From contig DIYC01000075.1 in the NCBI GenBank assembly GCA_002428895.1, forward strand, positions 1 through 8,629: a stretch of 8,629 nt of DNA, written 5' to 3'. The translations under genes and the position numbers were made by a program. Each line of letters starts with the position of its first letter. Position 1 is the first letter of the stretch. The notes below the pieces were generated by a model. It was not told where the DNA came from, made no database searches, and saw nothing but the letters and a program-made list of their open reading frames with translations. Shown piece after piece: positions 5,134 through 8,629 of the stretch. The stretch comes from Burkholderiales bacterium UBA6064. Lineage in GTDB: Bacteria > Pseudomonadota > Gammaproteobacteria > Burkholderiales > Burkholderiaceae_B.

Positions 5134-7719
5134 AGACTCGCGAGTTGCTAACCAGTGCGAATTGTTGCTACCTGGAAATTGAATAGCTTGATAGTCTACA
5201 GTCGCATCTTCAGAGTGAGCTGGAGCTTTTGTTTCGATTGGCTTTATCTGAACATCATGCGGCTTATTTTCAAATGTGCCCGCAATCTGAAAGCGTGAAG
5301 GCATTTTTTCATCTGTCAAAGCACTTTCAGTGGCATTTGCAAATAAAATTTGATTGGCAAGCGGCGATTGGTTGGGTAGATACACAGTAAAATGCCCATC
5401 ATTGTATTGGTTAGCCGATAGGTAAATTAATGGTATGTTTGCGAGGGTTAATAATTGTTCTATGGCTTCATTTTCAATGAGGGGTAAACCATTGGCGTCT
5501 TTCGGGGCGTTTTGCAACAACTGTTGCAGTGGGTGTTCTTTTGGCCCAGCAAGCCTTAAAGTCATTTGTTGTTGCTGTCGATTGTTTTCAATGATGAGGC
5601 AAGGTAAGCCAAGTGCCCTATGAACCGCGATGGGAATATCGCTGGTCGCCATCGAGCCTGGCATTCCATATTTTAGTGATTTTAATTCGCGTACCGTTTC
5701 ATATACCCCAGCAGCGAGCGCAAAAACCAATCTCTTTAATTCACTTTCTATTTCAGGCGCAGACAATTCTGGGTTTTTTGAAAACAAATTTGAACTGCTC
5801 GATACAATGTCATCCAAGCCAAACGCTTTGCAAAACTCGGTCAGTGTTTGTCCCGTTCTAAATTGTGCTGGTGTCGTGCTTAATTTGTCTTCTTCGCCGT
5901 AATGCAAAAAATGGAGTTTGCTAAAATTTTCAAGTTGATCGGACAGTAAATAACCGTCAACTAATGTTTTTGCAACAAGTTGCATTCTTTGCGATTGAAC
6001 TCTTACTTTTGCCTTGGCAATTCGTGCGGCCAATTCGTCACCTGTCTCAACCTGTTCAAACACGGACAACCAAGTTGCTCTGTTCCAGCATTCATTGTCT
6101 TTGATAAACGCAACCGATTTGTTGTGTGTGCCCGTGGGGCGAATTGCTTTTTTACCGCGAGAATTGTGCGCCATATCAAAGTGTGTAAATTGGGTTTCCA
6201 AAATTGTATTGACAGTCGCAACTTGATCATCATTCAACTGAAATTGCGTGTCGGTTGTAGTTTTTTCAATTTGATCGTGGTTGCTGCCATTGTGAATGAT
6301 GCTTGCCATCAGGTTGTCCGCGACAAACTGCTGTGGAATGCCCATGTTAAGATTTCTAATTTGTCCCTGAATCTTTTGTTGCTCTTGTTGAATGGTTTGC
6401 TGCTGCCTTTGTGTTTCAAGCATTTTCTTTTTTGCAATTTGCTCAGCCCTCAACTCTTGTTTTGCAGTGTGCATGCTGTTTTGGTGCGCAATAATCCAAT
6501 TGGGAACAGGGGTTTGATTTAACGTTGAAACTAACTGCAACGCATGTAAAGGCAGTAAGTCATCGTGACCACAGGCAGGCAAAGGCTCAGAAAAAAATAG
6601 TTGTTGCGAAGCCTGGTTCGCCAAAAAGCCAATTAATAGCCCTTTATTGTCAAAGCCTTGTTTTTTTCCGTCGGGTAGATTAAACACATACAGTGGCTGC
6701 TGAGTTTGAGATTCATCATCAAACATGTAATACGGTTGGTCGATTAAAGCACTTCGACTGAGTTGATTCAAAAAGGTCGGCAAATAGATTTTTTCTTCGC
6801 CCAAAACCTCACCGACTTTCATAATAAAGTCTTCTTGTTCAAACACCGGAAAAATTTCTTCTGTTTGAACATGGCCACCCCGGCTGGGGTAGGTCAACCT
6901 GTCTAGGACGGTCACCAATTCAATTAAGGAAGGGTGCAGCGTTAAAATACGCTTAATTTGGCTGTCCGATAAACAGGCGCCGTTGGCACAATCTGCATCA
7001 TTTTCTTGGGGTGCTAACACCCACTCCAGTTGATTTAACCAATCCAGTGACAAATATTTTTGTGCTTGGGGCAACAATTTCAAAATTAGGTTGCTCGCTA
7101 CTTCTGGGTCAATATCAATGTGATTGTTATTTTTAATTAAAATTTTTGATTTTTGCTCAGTGTCCAGTAAAACACATACCAACTTTTGAATAACCTGTTG
7201 GCGCTCCGCATAATTAACAACGCCCTTAGACTCCATGGTTTGATCGATTGGAAGTTTTAAAGTGGGCTTTGCTGCTTGCAGTGAAGTAGGTTGTTTCCCC
7301 GAAAGCCGTTGATAGATCGTCCCAAAAACTCCTTGCGGATTTTTTGCCTCAAGATGTCGATACAAGTCACCCTGAGGTGAAACGGCCATTTTGATTGCGG
7401 TAGGGTGGTAGCCTTCAAACTGATGATGGCCCTTCAAATGAAATCCTAAAAGATTGACTTCCTGATTCATGCTTCTGGGCAAGATAAGGTCAAATATCGC
7501 CACTATTTTTGACAAATTGGGTTGATGTTGCACAACATCCACAACGCCTTGTAGCCAATTTTTATTGCTTAGCGGGCTTAGGAGTTTGTGCATGTTTTGT
7601 TCTGTTTTATCAATCAGTGCAGCGTGTTTGGTTGTTTTGCTTGTTCTCGGCGTGGCAGCCACCATCAAGCTGTTTGTTGAGCTATTCGGCGGGCTCGAAT
7701 TAATCAGGTTCGGATTCAT
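4474..7719 (-). CDS. Large effector-like protein: OTU-like cysteine protease plus degenerate PTP-like C-terminus (1081 aa)
   Basis: The ATG at 7719 is chosen because AAAGGAG lies five bases upstream; a GTG at 7725 overlaps that site. Residue numbers below count from the GTG (subtract 2 for the ATG). The first 35 residues are Ser/Thr/Asn-rich, fitting a secretion signal (inference). Residues 45-400 are unassigned. A Gln/Lys-rich coiled coil spans about 418-458. Residues 535-790 look like an OTU-type deubiquitinase: DNECWNRATW (543-552) parallels D-G-N-C-L-F-R-A, with Cys546; GMPGSMATSDIPIAVHRALG then PCLII resembles the W-G-x-x-x-E-I-x-A-L-x-x-x-L-x-x-P-I strand; and DGHFTVYLP supplies His778. 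Residues 865-1083 resemble a PTP fold without catalytic residues (WPS at 980-982, N(X)5Q at 1017-1023). It is in one operon with the NEL ligase gene, 11 bases downstream. Confidence 0.7.
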   Translation of the reverse strand: MNPNLINSSPPNSSTNSLMVAATPRTSKTTKHAALIDKTEQNMHKLLSPLSNKNWLQGVVDVVQHQPNLSKIVAIFDLILPRSMNQEVNLLGFHLKGHHQFEGYHPTAIKMAVSPQGDLYRHLEAKNPQGVFGTIYQRLSGKQPTSLQAAKPTLKLPIDQTMESKGVVNYAERQQVIQKLVCVLLDTEQKSKILIKNNNHIDIDPEVASNLILKLLPQAQKYLSLDWLNQLEWVLAPQENDADCANGACLSDSQIKRILTLHPSLIELVTVLDRLTYPSRGGHVQTEEIFPVFEQEDFIMKVGEVLGEEKIYLPTFLNQLSRSALIDQPYYMFDDESQTQQPLYVFNLPDGKKQGFDNKGLLIGFLANQASQQLFFSEPLPACGHDDLLPLHALQLVSTLNQTPVPNWIIAHQNSMHTAKQELRAEQIAKKKMLETQRQQQTIQQEQQKIQGQIRNLNMGIPQQFVADNLMASIIHNGSNHDQIEKTTTDTQFQLNDDQVATVNTILETQFTHFDMAHNSRGKKAIRPTGTHNKSVAFIKDNECWNRATWLSVFEQVETGDELAARIAKAKVRVQSQRMQLVAKTLVDGYLLSDQLENFSKLHFLHYGEEDKLSTTPAQFRTGQTLTEFCKAFGLDDIVSSSSNLFSKNPELSAPEIESELKRLVFALAAGVYETVRELKSLKYGMPGSMATSDIPIAVHRALGLPCLIIENNRQQQQMTLRLAGPKEHPLQQLLQNAPKDANGLPLIENEAIEQLLTLANIPLIYLSANQYNDGHFTVYLPNQSPLANQILFANATESALTDEKMPSRFQIAGTFENKPHDVQIKPIETKAPAHSEDATVDYQAIQFPGSNNSHWLATRESDRQNPLSVIKKAFEVSEKPIIFDFVSPEALKDENLPALSVLLSKKKEEDIKLVRVNHASYSEIHRKNRGVKFSLNLDKKSKNDFAKVYQVEVPVSLLGEGFNERKHKKLILIEFVWPSNAPFDKVDRKKRLEAASLKLAHYTEKGHVPIIRANSEEKPQTAVSLLNAYRQNPSQLSFNDFYASLFVEHVAESSSVINVLSNERSSALFDMCLEILKTVN
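5356..6123 (-). other. OTU-like cysteine protease region within the large protein
   Basis: Codons for Cys546 (6090-6088) and His778 (5394-5392) bracket the presumed catalytic core. The order Asp-x-x-Cys...Arg-Ala, hydrophobic helix and strand, then Ile-Tyr-Leu plus Gly-His-Phe follows OTU enzymes. The roughly 230-residue Cys-His distance is longer than in compact OTUs (about 110-150), implying inserted segments. Whether it cleaves ubiquitin is inference. Confidence 0.55.
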
Positions 7720-7730
7720 GCGCACTCCTT

Positions 7731-8629
7731 TTAATTGTTTTGTAAACGGTTTGGTAGCATGTTGTTATCCATCAAGATATTGGTTCGATAATTCGCTAAA
7801 TAAGTCCATGTTGCTTGGCCTGTGACAATTTGTTGCCAATTGTTCAGCAAAGTTGCCAAGTGATCTACTTCCCGAAGAAAATCTTGCTCTGGAAGTGCAA
7901 ACGCAAAATGGTGTTCATCCTCTCGGCCAGCAAGGAGATCATTCATGTTGTTTTGAAAAATTTCGATCATTGCTTGCCGTTCGCTGGCTACACCTTCTTG
8001 TGAGGTGATGTACCTTGACCAGGGCTCCCATCAAGACAAGAAATTGATGACTGCACTGCCGTTGTCGGTTGAAAGCGCTTCATGAACCGCTGCAATCAAG
8101 GCAGGTTTTCTTTCTTCAGCCCACTCTCCATTACCCGGGTAAATGGGTTGAGTATGTCGGGTTGGTAAATCCAATTCATCTTGCAAGAAAAATTCGGTAT
8201 CAAGCAGGGTATGGACATTTTGATCATGATTAAGACCAATTTGATCATTAATTGCACGGCGAAGCACGTCTAGCCTGAAATGTGCCACACCCAGATTAAA
8301 CAACTCTGGCCCTAGCATGTCGTTGTTATTACCAATTCCCAGGTTATTCACCAAATGATAATTGTAAGCATCGGCCCACATGGCATTTAAAAAATAATTG
8401 TTTCTGTCTGCGCACATGGCGTTTGCATCGACTGACAGTGAATCCATCCGCATGCGAATTTCAGAATCAGATCGAATTGCAGAGGCAATTAACCTCAATC
8501 TGCTGACTAAATCGTTCAATGGGTCACCCTGTAAAGTCGACCCCAACACATGATGACCTCGTAACCAGTTTCTAAATGGAATTCCCAGACTTCGGTCTCG
8601 CGATAACGCTCGCAAGTACTCGCGCCCAT
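7731..8629 (-). pseudogene. NEL-type E3 ubiquitin ligase (IpaH/SspH family), 5' end outside window, in-frame TGA
   Basis: The frame is open at the right edge, so only the C-terminal NEL domain is seen. S-V-D-A-N-A-M-C-A-D-R-N-N-Y-F-L-N-A-M (Cys codon 8414-8412) matches the NEL active-site block with its Cys-x-Asp motif. Then follow G-P-E-L-F-N-L-G-V-A-H-F-R-L-D-V-L and a L-D-L-P-T-x-x-x-x-x-I-Y segment, as in IpaH, SspH and SlrP. After N-F-L-S a TGA (8033-8031) interrupts the frame, which then resumes as W-E-P-W-S-R-Y-I to the stop at 7731, the expected final NEL helices. Family members ubiquitinate host proteins after type III secretion; leucine-rich repeats should lie upstream, beyond the window. 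A nonsense mutation is the simplest explanation. The truncated form keeps the catalytic Cys but loses about 100 residues. Confidence 0.75.

Noticed and set aside
5980..6522. A 180-codon + strand opening inside the large - strand gene
   Set aside because: Rich in Cys, Phe and Leu with no family resemblance; it is the antisense shadow of the coiled-coil and OTU-like coding region.
7723..7725. GTG start for the large - strand protein
   Set aside because: It overlaps the AAAGGAG ribosome site, whereas the ATG at 7719 is placed five bases behind it.
8031..8033. TGA read as tryptophan or selenocysteine through an altered code
   Set aside because: TGA ends higB, higA and both the first DUF2442 gene and DUF1398 frame in the same window, and no selenocysteine insertion hairpin was seen; a nonsense mutation is simpler.
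1..8629. CRISPR array, tRNA or rRNA genes
   Set aside because: No regularly spaced direct repeats and no cloverleaf or rRNA-like sequence was seen.

Overview
The window looks like AT-leaning Pseudomonadota DNA, most likely gamma- or betaproteobacterial. It contains attC-like recombination sites, HigBA-type toxin-antitoxin genes and large proteins resembling effectors delivered into eukaryotic host cells. Species cannot be named from the sequence. No integrase, secretion apparatus or RNA gene is visible. Stop codons follow the standard code.

Left part (1-2700), all genes on +: a row of small gene cassettes, probably a piece of a chromosomal integron. In order: a DUF2442 gene preceded by a shrunken DUF4160 remnant; a HigB toxin/HigA antitoxin pair; a DUF1398 gene whose C-terminus has been replaced; an intact DUF4160-DUF2442 pair; and the broken remains of a second toxin-antitoxin operon (Gp49-like toxin plus XRE antitoxin). 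Each of the first four cassettes ends in an RYYYAAC-like motif. The clearest attC (1096-1143) has paired R and L boxes. Two of the sites share the 10-mer TAACAAGTCG. The array thus carries stabilisation-type modules in several states of decay.

Right part (2974-8629): an effector-like island. A + strand gene (2974-4404) converges on a - strand pair: a 1081-residue protein (7719-4474) and, 11 bases upstream of it, a gene entering from the right edge (8629-7731). The last is the C-terminal part of a NEL-type (IpaH/SspH family) E3 ubiquitin ligase with its Cys-x-Asp motif, interrupted by a single in-frame TGA. The 1081-residue protein has an OTU-like cysteine protease core (Asp-Asn-Glu-Cys...Arg-Ala, with a distal Gly-His-Phe). 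If both are active, the operon would pair ubiquitin attachment with ubiquitin removal.

The most unusual signal is that the C-terminus of the 1081-residue protein and the middle of the convergent + gene both look like the same protein-tyrosine-phosphatase-like fold with the catalytic C(X)5R loop destroyed: S(X)5R in one and N(X)5Q in the other. They may be two related pseudophosphatase domains in neighbouring, oppositely oriented effector genes. A hairpin at 4430-4449 separates the converging genes. Domain calls rest on reading motifs by eye and need profile or structure searches to confirm.
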